Assembly (NCBI GenBank): GCA_965153355.1
Contig: OZ231126.1
Span: forward strand, 9,114,001-9,178,000
Source: Flaccisagitta enflata
Lineage: Eukaryota; Chaetognatha; Sagittoidea; Aphragmophora
Direction: 5' to 3'
Length of the DNA: 64,000 nucleotides
The position numbers were made by a program, and so were the translations under genes. Below the pieces are notes generated by a model that was given only the letters and a program-made list of their open reading frames with translations, made no database searches and was not told the DNA's origin. Of this stretch, positions 1 to 11,205 are shown piece after piece. Position 1 is the first letter of the stretch, and each line of letters begins with the position of its first letter.

Positions 1-2290
1 TAGGAGAGGTTAGTGGCCTAGCAATGGCAACACAGCGCCAACGATACAAGATCACAACCATTCATCAATTCTAGGAGAGGTTAGTGGCCTAGCAATGGCA
101 ACACAGCGCCAACGATACAAGATCACAACCATTCATCAATTCTAGGAGAGGTTAGTGGCCTAGCAATGGCAACACAGCGCCAATGATGCGAGATCACAAC
201 CATTCACCAATTCTAGGAGAGGTTAGTGGCCTAGCAATGGCTACACAGCGCCAACGATACAAGATCACAACCATTCATCAATTCTAGGAGAGGTTAGTGG
301 CCTAGCAATGGCAACACAGCGCCAACGATACAAGATCACAACCATTCATCAATTCTAGGAGAGGTTAGTGGCCTAGCAATGGCAACACAGCGTCAACGAT
401 ACGAGATCACAACCATTCACCAATTCTAGGAGAGGTTAGTGGCCTAGCAATGGCTACACAGCGCCAACGATACAAGATCACAACCATTCATCAATTCTAG
501 GAGAGGTTAGTGGCCTAGCAATGGCAACACAGCGCCAACGATACAAGATCACAACCATTCATCAATTCTAGGAGAGGTTAGTGGCCTAGCAATGGCAACA
601 CAGCGTCAACGATACAAGATCACAACCATTCACCAATTCTAGGAGAGGTTAGTGGCCTAGCAATGGCTACACAGCGCCAACAATACAAGATCACAACCAT
701 TCATCAATTCTAGGAGAGGTTAGTGGCCTAGCAATGGCAACACAGCGCCAACGATACGAGATCCCAACGAGTCATCAATTCTAGGAAAGGTTAGTGGCCT
801 AGCAATGGGAACACAGCGCCAACGATATGAGATCACAACCATTCATCAATTCTAGGAGAGGTTAGTGGCCTAGCAATGGCAACACAGCGCCAACGATGCG
901 AGATCACAACCATTCATCAATTCTAGGAGAGGTTAGTGGCCTAGCAATGGCAACACAGCGCCAACGATACAAGATCACAACCATTCATCAATTCTAGGAG
1001 AGGTTAGTGGCCTAGCAATGGCAACACAGCGCCAACGATACGAGATCACAATCATTCACCAATTCTAGGAGAGGTTAGTGGCCTAGCAATGGCAACACAG
1101 CGCCAACGATACGAGATCACAACCATTCACCAATTCTAGGAGAGGTTAGTGGCCTAGCAATGGCTACACAGCGCCAACGATACAAGATCACAACCATTCA
1201 TCAATTCTAGGAGAGGTTAGTGGCCTAGCAATGGCAACACAGCGCCAACGATACAAGATCACAACCATTCATCAATTCTAGGAGAGGTTAGTGGCCTAGC
1301 AATGGCAACACAGCGTCAACGATACCGGATCACAACCATTCACCAATTCTAGGAGAGGTTAGTGGCCTAGCAATGGCTACACAGCGCCAACGATACAAGA
1401 TCACAACCATTCATCAATTCTAGGAGAGGTTAGTGGCCTAGCAATGGCAACACAGCGCCAACGATACAAGATCACAACCATTCATCAATTCTAGGAGAGG
1501 TTAGTGGCCTAGCAATGGCAACACAGCGTCAACGATACAAGATCACAACCATTCACCAATTCTAGGAGAGGTTAGTGGCCTAGCAATGGCTACACAGCGC
1601 CAACGATACAAGATCTCAACCATTCATCAATTTTAGGAGAGGTTAGTGGCCTAGCAATGGCAACACAGCGCCAACGATACGAGATCACAACCATTCATCA
1701 ATTCTAGGAAAGGTTGGTGGCCTAGCAATGGGAACACAGCGCCAACGATAGAGATCACGATCACAACCATTCATCAATTCTAGGAGAGGTTAGTGGCCTA
1801 GCAATGGCAACACAGCGCCAACGATGCGAGATCACAACCATTCATCAATTCTAGGAGAGGTTAGTGGCCTAGCAATGGCAACACAGCGCCAACGATACAA
1901 GATCACAACCATTCATCAATTCTAGGAGAGGTTAGTGGCCTAGCAATGGCAACACAGCGCCAACGATACAAGATCACAACCATTCATCAATTCTAGGAGA
2001 GGTTAGTGGCCTAGCAATGGCAACACAGCGTCAATGATACAAGATCACAACCATTCACCAATTCTAGGAGAGGTTAGTGGCCTAGCAATGGCTACACAGC
2101 GCCAACGATACAAGATCACAACCATTCATCAATTCTAGGAGAGGTTAGTGAGGTTAGTGGCCTAGCAATGGCAACACAGAACCAACGATGCGAGATCACA
2201 ACCATTCATCAATTCTAGGAGAGGTTAGTGGCCTAGCAATGGCAACACAGCGCCAACGATACGAGATCACAACCATTTACCAATTCTATA
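1..2290. repeat. 71-bp satellite array with 13-unit higher-order repeat
   Basis: About 32 head-to-tail copies of a 71-bp unit that begins TAGGAGAGGTTAGTGGCC. Copies start at 1, 72, 143 and so on, and the last ones decay at about 2290. Diagnostic variants recur with order: units carrying GGCTACACAG sit near 240, 453 and 666 (213 bp = 3 units apart), and again near 1163, 1376 and 1589. The odd unit with TAGGAAAGG and GGGAACACAG occurs near 781 and again near 1706. This gives a 13-unit (about 923 bp) higher-order repeat containing a 3-unit sub-period. No coding potential is seen. The array continues off the left edge, so its total size is unknown. Confidence 0.97.
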
Positions 2291-3160
2291 AGAGAAAAGT
2301 GGCCTAGCAATTCAAGTGATCAGAAATAACAACAAGGCGCAAACGATATCACGATCAGAATCAATCAATCACAATCACCATTTGACAGAAATAACTCGAT
2401 ACAGTTACATTCGCTTGAATTGAGAGAGGTGAGTGCAGTACAGTTATTGTAGTAGAAAAGTCTTGAAGCTAAATAGGGCTCCCTTCTTTTCCAGTTGTTC
2501 AACCTTGATAGTGCCAAAATACCAAGCAGGCCACTAGTACGTCAAGGATGCAATATTGACCCGCCGAGAAAATGCTGGCAGTGACCATTTTCAGCTTGAA
2601 AGGGCTCTCATAGCCCTTTCCTGAGTAGCGCTCTTGAGCACGTTCCTGCAGAGAGCAGATCGAAGAAGCCTGGAAATCACGACTACCAACTTGGCGAATT
2701 TTCTTTATTTCTCATCATGAAGTATGTCGTTAACTCTAATAAACAAGTTTCCTTTTGCTTTCAAAAGAGCGAAGTCGAAAACTCATTAAAAATACTCTCA
2801 TAGCTAGTGTCAGTAGCACAAGTTGCTTAGCATTTGCTGAGTTTTGCTATATTCAAATGTTCTTGGGTCAATTTGAATAAAATACTTGGTTTACAACAAT
2901 ATGCAAATGAGGCTGTTTTTCCCTCGTTAATCTATCCTTGCACGCTAACCTTAATGCCAAGCGCCTTCAATATTTAGGTATGACCCACCAAAGCCAGTGC
3001 TATACAGCGATAATGTTGATGCTGCCGAGCGCGTTGTTCCAAGGAATACCACCTTGTATAATCTGTGATCCAATCGCCAGGGAGTTTAGGGATATCAGTG
3101 TAAGCCTTGCTGAGGGAATGTCTCGCTCTTTCCTCGAATCTAGGCTCATCATCTCGACAG
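2291..3160. other. non-coding stretch, probably FUT8 intron
   Basis: After the satellite decays (about 2290-2330) the sequence is AT-rich and single copy by eye. The only long open frames overlap the FUT8 exon that follows. I see no exon matching the missing upstream part of FUT8. It is most simply intron, with the remaining 5' exons outside the window beyond the satellite. Confidence 0.5.
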
Positions 3161-6100
3161 CGGAAAAAGCGGTTACGAACCAACATTCCGTGGGGCGCGC
3201 CTGCGTTGCATCCAGAAGCCCTAGAAGTCGAAATTCCCATCATAGACTCCATCAATCCCAGACCCAACCAACTCCCACTCGCAGTCCCCGAGGATCTCAA
3301 GTACGAAATTATTTAGATTCTTTAGCATTTATGCAAATAAAGTATATGGACGTTGTCAACTTTCATGATTGTAATCGATCTCATTCTTCATCTTTCAGGC
3401 CCCGTTTGGAACGATTTCACGCGAGTCCACCCGTTTGGTGGATCGGTCAGTTGCTGAAGTTTTTACTCAAACCCAAACCGAAACTTTCCAAGCTCATCAA
3501 GGTACAAAAAGAGTCGTCTGAGGTCATTCTATCGATATTTCCTATCAAATATTGCCGAGCTGTTGATTAGTTTTGTCTCTCTCATTTATGATTGTCTATA
3601 GGATACCGGGGATCGTCTGGGCTTTTCCCATCCGGTTGTCGGGGTCCACGTTCGACGGACGGACAAAGTTGGCACGGAAGCCGCGTTCCACTCCATCGAG
3701 GAATATATGAGGCGCGTGGACGAGTGGTTCCAAAAGTATGAACTGCTTCATCCTCTTCCTCCGTCTTCTTCTGCCGGGAAAAGGAAAAGAAATGTGTTTC
3801 TCGCCACCGACGAACCGTTGCTGCTCGACGAAGCCAAAACTAAGTGAGTGTGAAGCTGGACAGCTCGTGAATCGGAGTGTATGGGACCTTTTATTTTGAT
3901 TGATAGATCTGTAGAGGTTTCTATTGTCAATGGTATGGTTGGAATCATGTAGACTAGATCATCTAGTCTAGATGATAAATCGAATTAGAATTTATTTCGG
4001 TAGCATCACATGGGTGTCAGAGGTGCCGATTCTATACGGCATGATAGCAATGCTACGCGAAAGACGAGCGTCAAAGGCGAAGGTGAAGGATGGAGCGGAT
4101 AAAACGAAAACAAGGCCGGATACACGGCCACCAGTTGCGGACGGGTGGGCAGAGGCGGATATGCGCGTTTTCTCACTTTTCGACTCGATCACCTCGACCG
4201 ACCGACCGACCGAACGACGGACGGACGGACAAAGCCTCTTATAGAGTTGCGTGTCCGCAACTAAAAAGGAACGAAGACAGAATGAAAGATAGGAATGAAG
4301 AAATAAATATTCTTGTGAATGTATTCATTTGACATAATCTACTGCAGCGCTCGCACATGTGGTTCTATGTTCTCGACTTTGGATGTATTCCTCATTTGCA
4401 TATTGCAGTTAGATTTCCATACGGGCCAATTTAGGTTTTTTCTTAACAAGAAGAGAATCTTTCTCAGCGTCAAATATCTCTTCATTCATTTGATCAAAGA
4501 AACTCGATATGACAATGCAAGCAAGCAAGTACAGTTAATTCAATTCTAAAATCTGTTTACTCAGAGACACGATTGCATTTAGTTTGATGGGATGATAATA
4601 TCGAAAAAACAGTAAGAAGAGGTTGATAATAATCACCTATTCAAACATCTTTGGAACGGGATTTACCAACTCCCGTGCTCTTTTTACCAGATAGACCTCA
4701 ATCTCGCTGAGACTCTTTGTCTCGTTGGGAAACGTTACAAGACAACAACATATCAAAGATTGGCTTATCTCCGTTATCTGATGGATGTTGCCATCATGTT
4801 GGGGCTGTATATATATCTTCTCACTTGCTCTCTTTAGATTTCCGGAGTACAACTTCATATCTGACAACAACATATCGAAGAGTGCTGGTCTGACTTCGCG
4901 CTACTCGGAGGAGTCTCTCCATGGCATCATTCTCGACATTCACTTTCTCGCCAACGCCGATTTTCTAGTCTGCACCTTTTCTTCGCAGGTCAGCGCGTCT
5001 GGGTTCTATATCTCATATTATATGTGTTAGGATCAGGCCTGTATATAATTGAGTTTACCCCCCTGTGGTTTTGGGAGATGGGGAAGGAAGTCAAAGGGGG
5101 GAAAAAAGAGAAAAGAAGAAAATTGTGGGAAAATATAACTTTTGGCAGAACTAATTCATAAAAACTGATTAGTAAAACACAATTTAACACTATTTAAACC
5201 ATAACTACACTGTTTTCATTGTCCTATGGGGAAGAAAATCATGATTTTAAAATGCGATGCGTCGCGTCGCGAGGAAGAAAATCAAAGGCAGGGGGGGGGG
5301 GGGAGAATCAAAAGCGACTCAATTATACCCCTCGTTAGGATACTTCTAATTTCTGTGTAGTTGTGGAAATTTTACCTTCTAGCAAAGGCGCTCATCTTGT
5401 CCTGTCTTAAGTCTAATCTCTACTCAATACACTCATCTGAAACCATCATAAAAATTTATAATTCCACGACCAGGATTTTACTCTGGCCCTGTAGAGTCAC
5501 CGTTAATTATCATAGGCAGATCGGCCAATTTTTTTGTTCAACATCAACTAGTTCAACAAATATTGACCTCACCAGGATTTTTAAATTTGATCCAAAAAGA
5601 TGCAATTATACTTATCATGCCCACTGATGCTGTTGCACTTTTTACTTGTGTCATAAGATTTTAAGAATTCATTCTCGTTTAGATTTTTGTTCCCCTGAAT
5701 AAAGTTAATGCATTTGAAACACAGTAATCATCCCAGGAATCGGGTCTTTCAATCGAAATGTATGCCTCTTATTGCATCATTACATGGATCATTACAATTA
5801 CATTATGGTATGTGGGCGTCGATTTCATAGGTTTGCCGGGTTGCTTACGAGTTGATGCAGTCTTTGCATCCGGATGCAAGTGAAAAATTCTCCTCACTGG
5901 ATGACATCTTTTACTTTGGCGGTCAAAATGCGCACAACGTTAGAGCCATCTACCCGCATCACCCTACCACCACCGACCAAATGGAGCTTCAGGTACATGA
6001 AACATTCATGAATGGTTTTGGAATATCAACTTATAGCAGTAGTTTACTCTTAGTTCGTTGCGCTTTAGTACTAAAATATAACGCATAATATGAAAAGACA

Positions 6101-6587
6101 AATGGGCTAGTGGACTTACATAAAGCCTTTAAGTACAATGGATATGGCCTTAGCCCCCTTAAGGCTTGAATGAAAGTCATTTGACTGTCATTTGATGACT
6201 GGTTGATGTTGTCCTCATTTTGCTGTCTTCTCATTTGATGATGTCCTTTTTTGACTGTCCTTTAATTTGATGATGTCCTCTTATGACTCTGTTAGTTTGA
6301 TGATGTCCTTGTTTGACTGTCCTTTGATTTGATGATGTCCTCTTATGACTTCCCTTTAATTTGATGATGTCCTCATTTGACTGTCCTTCAATTTGATGAT
6401 GACCTCTGACTGTCAGGTTGGTGACTTGATCGGAATCGCGGGCAATCATTGGGACGGATTCTCCAAAGGTCGTAATCGGCGATCAGATCAAACCGGACTC
6501 TTCCCATCCTTCAAAGTCCAAGACGCCGTCGACTGGGTTCCCTTCCCGAGATATGACGCAGCCAATAATCACACCACACTTCCTTAA
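3161..6587 (+). CDS. FUT8: alpha-1,6-fucosyltransferase (FUT8), C-terminal half, 5' part missing
   Basis: Golgi type II enzyme that adds core fucose from GDP-fucose to the innermost GlcNAc of N-glycans. Inferred exons: 3161-3300, 3399-3501, 3602-3843, 4838-4988, 5831-5992 and 6417-6587 (stop TAA). All phases match, giving about 322 residues, roughly the C-terminal 55% of the usual 575. The segment [10 protein letters not shown]...LAVPEDL is followed by the catalytic [20 protein letters not shown] block, whose Arg-Arg pair binds donor in the human enzyme. Then come [32 protein letters not shown] and the C-terminal SH3 domain ([18 protein letters not shown]). Human FUT8 has ATDDP where this copy has ATDEP, a conservative change at an acidic site. 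The first exon's acceptor (CTCGACAG) is the least certain border. Upstream exons coding the membrane anchor and coiled coil are not in the window. Intron 3 carries a HINE-like element, intron 4 a MITE and intron 5 a minisatellite. Confidence 0.93.
4110..4266 (+). mobile_element. HINE-like short element, copy 1
   Basis: Begins ACAAGGCCGGATACACGGCC, has internal arm AGTTGCGGAC, a GACC/GGAC tetranucleotide core (about 4196-4225), and ends in a hairpin AGTTGCG-TGTC-CGCAACT followed by AAAAA. The 3' arm of the hairpin is also complementary to the internal arm. Located in FUT8 intron 3. The architecture matches the other copies listed in this window. Assignment to Helentron-associated elements is inference. 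Confidence 0.85.
4385..4620 (+). repeat. dispersed repeat containing CTCATTTGCATATTGCAGT
   Basis: Shares CCTCATTTGCATATTGCAGT with the copy near 40920, and a shorter TCATTTGCATATTGC with about 61132. Related sequence (CTAATTTGCATATTGCAGT) occurs near 26720, 27240 and 47812. The motif contains the octamer ATTTGCAT. Borders were not resolved. Confidence 0.5.
5034..5333 (+). mobile_element. MITE family A (CAGGCCTGTATATA ends), FUT8 intron 4
   Basis: A 300-bp element. The left end CAGGCCTGTATATAATTGAGT is mirrored by the right end ACTCAATTATACCCCTCG. The interior is purine-rich on the plus strand (poly-G tract near 5291-5303, GGGGAAGAAAATCA, GCGATGCGTCGCGTCGC). Related copies lie at 8755-8967, 40532-40836 (minus), 44829-45144 and about 48110-48404, and a split one at 55188-55834. 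No coding capacity, so it is non-autonomous. Confidence 0.8.
6175..6413 (+). repeat. minisatellite, about 33-bp unit, FUT8 intron 5
   Basis: Imperfect tandem copies of a unit resembling TTTGATGATGTCCTCATTTGACTGTCC. The array stops just before the acceptor of the last FUT8 exon (exon starts 6417). Open frames through it on the minus strand are repeat artefacts. Confidence 0.85.
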
Positions 6588-8223
6588 GAGGCCGTCATCG
6601 AATGAGCTTCATTATCGCGTTTCAGCTACGACCAAGACGAAGACGCATCGACTCTCATGATTTATTAGTCTAAGAGCTGCCACCTGGGACCCCCTCCTCT
6701 CTCTCCTTCTCTCTCTCATTCCATTCTTCCTTTTGTCTCGTCCCAATCCTCTTTCTCCTTTTCCCGTCGTCATCTTCTCAGCATCTCCTCAGCATCATCC
6801 TTTCTCCATCTCGATCACATACTCATACGGTCATACCAAAGTAGAAAACGCTCGGACGCTTTATTGCCATTTTTCCGTTTTAAGGAGGAATACCAATTCT
6901 CTATTTTTCTCAATAATCACATTATGAGGAGGAATATAAGTTCATTCTTTATCTCAATAATCACGTTATGAAATTCCGAGCTGCATACTGATTAAAAAAA
7001 GAATCTCTTTTTGTGTCGGTTCTCTTTGGCGTTTCTGCAGATATGGAGATCTGTTGAAGACAAATTTTCATCTGTAATGATTTGTGTACCAAGAAAAGGG
7101 CCCCATAGATGTCGGGTTATCGATTGGCCCATGAGCTTCATTCCAAATACAATTGGTAATTTGCCTTACCACAGACGAACGAAAGAGAATAATGCCAAAA
7201 TATAGAAGGTTGTCTGTTTCGATTTGAAATGTAGTTTCTAAACATCTTTTGAGATTTCACAGTGAAAATTTTTCGTCACACTGGGCTGACTAGAAGTGTG
7301 CTTCTCAAATATTTTGTGCTCTACTGTAGTGTTTTTCCGCCTAATTGTCAAACTTTTGTAAAATGACAACACTTCCCCTTTATCACTGATACTTTCAGCT
7401 GCTCTGCCAAAGAACAATTACTTGCCATATGATGATTGATATGACGAAATATCGCTTCTGTTTTTGTCAACCACTTTAGCCAACCCCCAGAGAGAATTGT
7501 ACTGCCACGTTCAAGTGGGCTCATCGCACCGTGTGGTTTGGGGGTATTGACTAGAATACACTGGTGGAGATTTACACTAATAGCAATAGTGCAACACTAA
7601 CTCAATAATTTTCTCTCTTAACCCATGACATACGCGTAGTACTCGTTAGTTTTCTTTATGAATCTTCCTCCTCCCTCTCTTCCCCCCAACAAAAAAGATC
7701 CCTCATAGGGTAAAATCCTATCGAAGGGTGATAGTATCGGTCGTCTCTTTCATTCCTATTCAATATGAAAATGCTTGTATGATGAATACACGCTTGTATG
7801 AAATGGTAATGATTTTAGGCCCAACTTATCAAACGAAAACTCACTTCCATTACGCGCTGTGATAATTTGCATAATGCATCGTGATGTGCTCCCCTGATGT
7901 AAAGAATGACTGGGTTGGTGTTGTGGTCGTCCGTTGGTCAGTTCTTAAAGACGCATCTCCTGCTTGACACCCAAAGAAAAAAAATTTCCACTCTATCGTT
8001 TTCTGCATCTTTCCCCCTGCTCTTCATCTATCTACACCCCTTCCCCCTGCTCTTCACCCATCTGCCCCTCTTTCATCTGAATCCCCTCTTCTCCCCTCCG
8101 CTTCCTCCTACTCCTCCTTAATCTTCCCAGTGCATGAATTAGTACTTGGAACGGTGAATTGCGCTTTCTCTTTGATCCCATTCACTCCCCATCATTATTG
8201 AAAATAATTACTGCCTGCGTAAC

Positions 8224-8380
8224 CAGTTTGGAGTAACGAAGATTGTATCTCAATTTCGATGTTGTTGGGAGTCGTCCTGCCTGCCTGCCTGTCTCTCTGC
8301 CTGCCTGCCTGCCTGTCTGTCTGCCTGCCGGTACAACCAGTTTAGAGTATCAAAGATTGTATCTCAAATTCGCAACTTCG
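8224..8380 (+). repeat. CCTG microsatellite between two copies of a 37-bp direct repeat
   Basis: ACCAGTTTGGAGTAACGAAG...TTTCG at about 8221-8262 is repeated, with small changes, at about 8336-8373. Between them is a (CCTG/TCTG) tract (8277-8330). This looks like a microsatellite cassette whose flank was duplicated. Confidence 0.7.
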
Positions 8381-8754
8381 ATGGTGGGGATCATCCGTCG
8401 GTTTTCGAGTCTTATTTTCCGATTATTTGTGGGCATTCAATTAACGTACATGGTTGTGTAGACAAGGTAAAAAGACCACTTTTTTTCGTCCCCGCGCGAG
8501 ATAGATATATAGATGCAGTTGAGGTACAAGAATATAAGTAACAACCACCCCCCCAAAAAAAAAAAGTGGCACCCCTTACAACTTATATCGTTTAGTTAAT
8601 AGGGGTAAATGAGCCTATAGATTAATGAGTGACAAATATGCAATTTTGCGATTTAATAAAAGAAATGTTATAATCTCATAATGTAGTTTTAAGTTAGGAT
8701 TTGGAAAGAGTTCAAAAATCATCTTAATGGTGTTGTTTATATTAACCAGGCGTT

Positions 8755-8967
8755 TTTAAAGTTGAGTATTCCCCCTCTTTGGAGACGGGGAAGAGAATAA
8801 ATAAGGGTGGAAAAAAAGGGGAAAAAAAATTTTAGCAGTTTTTACACTGTTCTGACCATATTTATACTACTTATACTAATTATATTCTATGGGGTAATGA
8901 TTTCTCGACCGGACGGGGAAGGATATCAAAGACCAAGCCGCTCAACATTATACACCCCTGATAATAA
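8755..8967 (+). mobile_element. MITE family A, degenerate copy
   Basis: Shares GGAGACGGGGAAGAGAATA, AAAATTTTAGCAG, TATTCTATGGGGTAATGATTT and the end ATTATACACCCCTG with the copies at 5034-5333 and 44829-45144. The left end is eroded. Confidence 0.65.
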
Positions 8968-9885
8968 CCCAAATTGCATTTATCCTTTTACATTATACAG
9001 GTTGTAAGGGGGTTGCGGTTTTTTGCGGGATTAACAGCTTGTATTAATTGCGTCTATAATGTTATGTTTTTGATTTAAACAAAAAAAAGAATCATGAAGC
9101 CAAAATGACATTATTACAACTCTTTGTTGTTCTTCTTCTTTTGTTGGACGAAATCTGAATAAAAAATAACCCAAATTTTTCGTTGTTGGTGCATCCCAAT
9201 TGATCATCTGACTTCTGAGGGTGCTTTGATTTTTTTTGTTACTCGCATTCGCTTTTTGGTGGCCTCGAGGAATTGTGTCAGGAATGGTCGAGTATTGCTG
9301 CATCTTTATAGATGGTATTTTCTACAGAACTCAAATCATAATGGAATGAATCCTATGTATAATCAGCCTGGATTCGGACAGGGTATATTCACGTAATGAG
9401 CATCTTGAGCGTCTTAAGTTGAAGAGAAAAATCTTTGACCATTCCGTGACACTCCTGACTGATGGCCACCGAGGCACTGTTCGCTGTATATGAAATATGA
9501 TACAGTTACCGCGTCATTTTTATCAAAGCATTAGTGTCATTGGTTTATTTATTTAGTATTAGCTTTTTATACTTTTTAGTTTTCACATATATTTTGCTTG
9601 TTACTAACGGCTTGATTCATTGTGACATAAGTTTGTTTTTTTTTTCGGTTTTATATCATTCTTTGTATGCCATACAGATACGCCATTTTTTCATACTTAC
9701 TGGGATTGTCATATCTTGCGTTTTATCTGAACTTTGAAGTAAGATTTTCTCTGATTCCATTTAGAATTGAGATGGAAATGCATTGACCGTTGTTCTATTT
9801 AATTTAACCCTTTTTCAACAACTGTATTTATATCTAGTTGATATATATATTTACCGTGTCTAATGTCGTCTCTTTTAAGAAGGAA

Positions 9886-9891
<6 letters not shown>

Positions 9892-9932
<41 letters not shown>
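9892..9932. repeat. (CT)n microsatellite
   Basis: About 20 uninterrupted CT dinucleotides in the intergenic region upstream of NR2C2AP. Confidence 0.95.
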
Positions 9933-9936
<4 letters not shown>

Positions 9937-10346
9937 ATCGCAGATCTGTAGAAGCTATTAACGGGAGTCTTTGTTTATAACTTTATATCGTTACTTGGTC
10001 CATAGATTGCGATTCCCCTTTTCTCTGTCCCTCGCTATTTCTTTCTCTATTCCGTGTATCTACTCGATCGTACTCACTTTTTGACATGGCAGGTTAGTGG
10101 GAATGGTGGAATGTAAAACTGGTAGCCAACCTACCCTTGATTGCGCAAAGAACAAATGAATAATACCCAAAGGAAACTTGAACGAATCTCGTGAGAATAA
10201 GAGGAAGATCTAAAGAGATTTCGCCTCCGTCTGCTCGCCTTGAAACCATCAGCCTACAAAAACAGTTGATTTCCGGTTGACGCGCATGGAGATTGTGTCA
10301 AGTACCGAACGAGTGTTAGAAACAATAACATAAACAACCCAAAAAA

Positions 10347-10808
10347 ATGAGTGAGTCGTCGTCATCGTCTTTGTTGACTCGCGGCGGAAGCGACTCTTTC
10401 ACTTGCAAAGTGTCTTCGGTGTTGAATCGAGACGCGAAGCAGTTTGGCAAGAAGCATTTATTCGACGGCGACGAAGAGACTTGTTGGAATTCGGATCAGG
10501 GATCGCCGCAGTTCGTCGTCGTCGCCTTCCACTCGCCCGTGACCGTCGATCGACTCGATATTCGATTTCAAGGCGGATTCGTCGGCAGAGAATGCTCGTT
10601 TCAAGTGTTGTCCGACGATGATGATGGATCATCCTCGGAGTTTGAGACTGTGAATCGATTTTATCCCGACGATTCTAATAAACTGCAGACGTTTCCCGTT
10701 GAGGGGGAGAACAACCGTCCCACGACCAAAGTGCGAATTTCCTTCGATTCCAGCACTGACTTTTTCGGCAGAATCACCATTTATTCCATGGAATTGTTTG
10801 GACGCTGA
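10347..10808 (+). CDS. NR2C2AP: NR2C2AP (TRA16) homologue, single exon
   Basis: 153 residues, against about 139 in human. It is a discoidin/F5-8C-like beta-sandwich protein reported in mammals as a nuclear repressor of the orphan receptor TR4 (NR2C2). Conserved stretches in order: KVSSVLNRDAKQFGKKHLFD (residues about 22-41), GDEETCWNSDQGSPQ (42-56), the IRFQGGFVGRECSF block, NRFYPDDSNKLQTFP, and the C-terminal STDFFGRITIYSMELFG. The ATG at 10347 follows an A-rich leader and precedes a Ser-rich segment that is absent in human. The TGA is followed within about 10 bases by a reversed HINE-like element, so the 3' UTR probably includes transposon sequence. The role in this organism is inferred from family only, and no TR4-type receptor gene is in the window. 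Confidence 0.93.
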   Translation: MSESSSSSLLTRGGSDSFTCKVSSVLNRDAKQFGKKHLFDGDEETCWNSDQGSPQFVVVAFHSPVTVDRLDIRFQGGFVGRECSFQVLSDDDDGSSSEFETVNRFYPDDSNKLQTFPVEGENNRPTTKVRISFDSSTDFFGRITIYSMELFGR

Positions 10809-10818
10809 TTCGATTCGA

Positions 10819-10964
10819 TTTTTAGTCCGTCCGTCACACTTTACTTTTTCGGCGTTAATGGGAGTTTTGGCCTTATTGCTCCTGCCCAAATGTTCCACTG
10901 ACCTCAATTATGGCGCCTGCCCACCCGCACGCGACTGGGGTAGCCGTGTATCCGGCCTTGTTTG
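10819..10964 (-). mobile_element. HINE-like short element, copy 2 (3' hairpin lost)
   Basis: In minus orientation it runs from CAAGGCCGGATACACGGC through CCCAGTCGCGTGCGGGTGGGCAG, a TTTGGGCAGGAGC block and AAAGTGTGACGGACGGACTAAAA. The terminal hairpin is missing, so the copy is truncated. It lies in the NR2C2AP 3' flank, only about 10 bases after the stop codon. Confidence 0.8.
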
Positions 10965-11205
10965 TGATAACGTGGGATTGATGTATACGATCATTTTGTT
11001 GACCTCGTTATTAGCAGCGCGTATGATATGATAGTTTCTATGGTTTTGTTATCACGTTTTCTCTTCGGACTTCTTTAGAAAAACAAAAAACAGGTTGACC
11101 GAATGTAAGCTGAAAAGGCGTGGAACTTGTTTTTCAGCGTCTGTCAGCTTCCGCCGGCGTTTGTGTAAGAGACTCACGTTAGCTTTTTTTTCCACGGCCA
11201 CCATC
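10965..11205. other. septin 5' flank / leader
   Basis: Only about 240 bases separate the copy-2 element from the septin ATG, so the promoter and 5' UTR must be compact or overlap the upstream element. No TATA-like box or other core motif can be assigned. Confidence 0.4.

Larger units (their letters stand above)
6588..10346. other. intergenic region between FUT8 and NR2C2AP
   Basis: FUT8 3' UTR and flank, then AT-rich sequence with no convincing exon. Recognised contents are a pyrimidine-rich tract (6680-6780), the microsatellite cassette at 8224-8380, a fragment AGTGGCACCCCTTACAAC (about 8565-8582) related to the ends of the element at 49416-50176, a family A MITE relic (8755-8967) and a (CT)n tract (9892-9932). 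The NR2C2AP promoter must lie in the last few hundred bases, but no core motif can be assigned. Confidence 0.5.

Noticed and set aside
1-2290. CRISPR-like array of regularly spaced repeats
   Set aside because: The whole 71-bp unit is repeated with no unique spacers, and the sequence is eukaryotic. It is a satellite.
2938-3570. 210-residue ORF overlapping FUT8 exons
   Set aside because: Only its middle-to-late part (about 3399-3501) coincides with a true FUT8 exon in frame. The rest is intron read-through.
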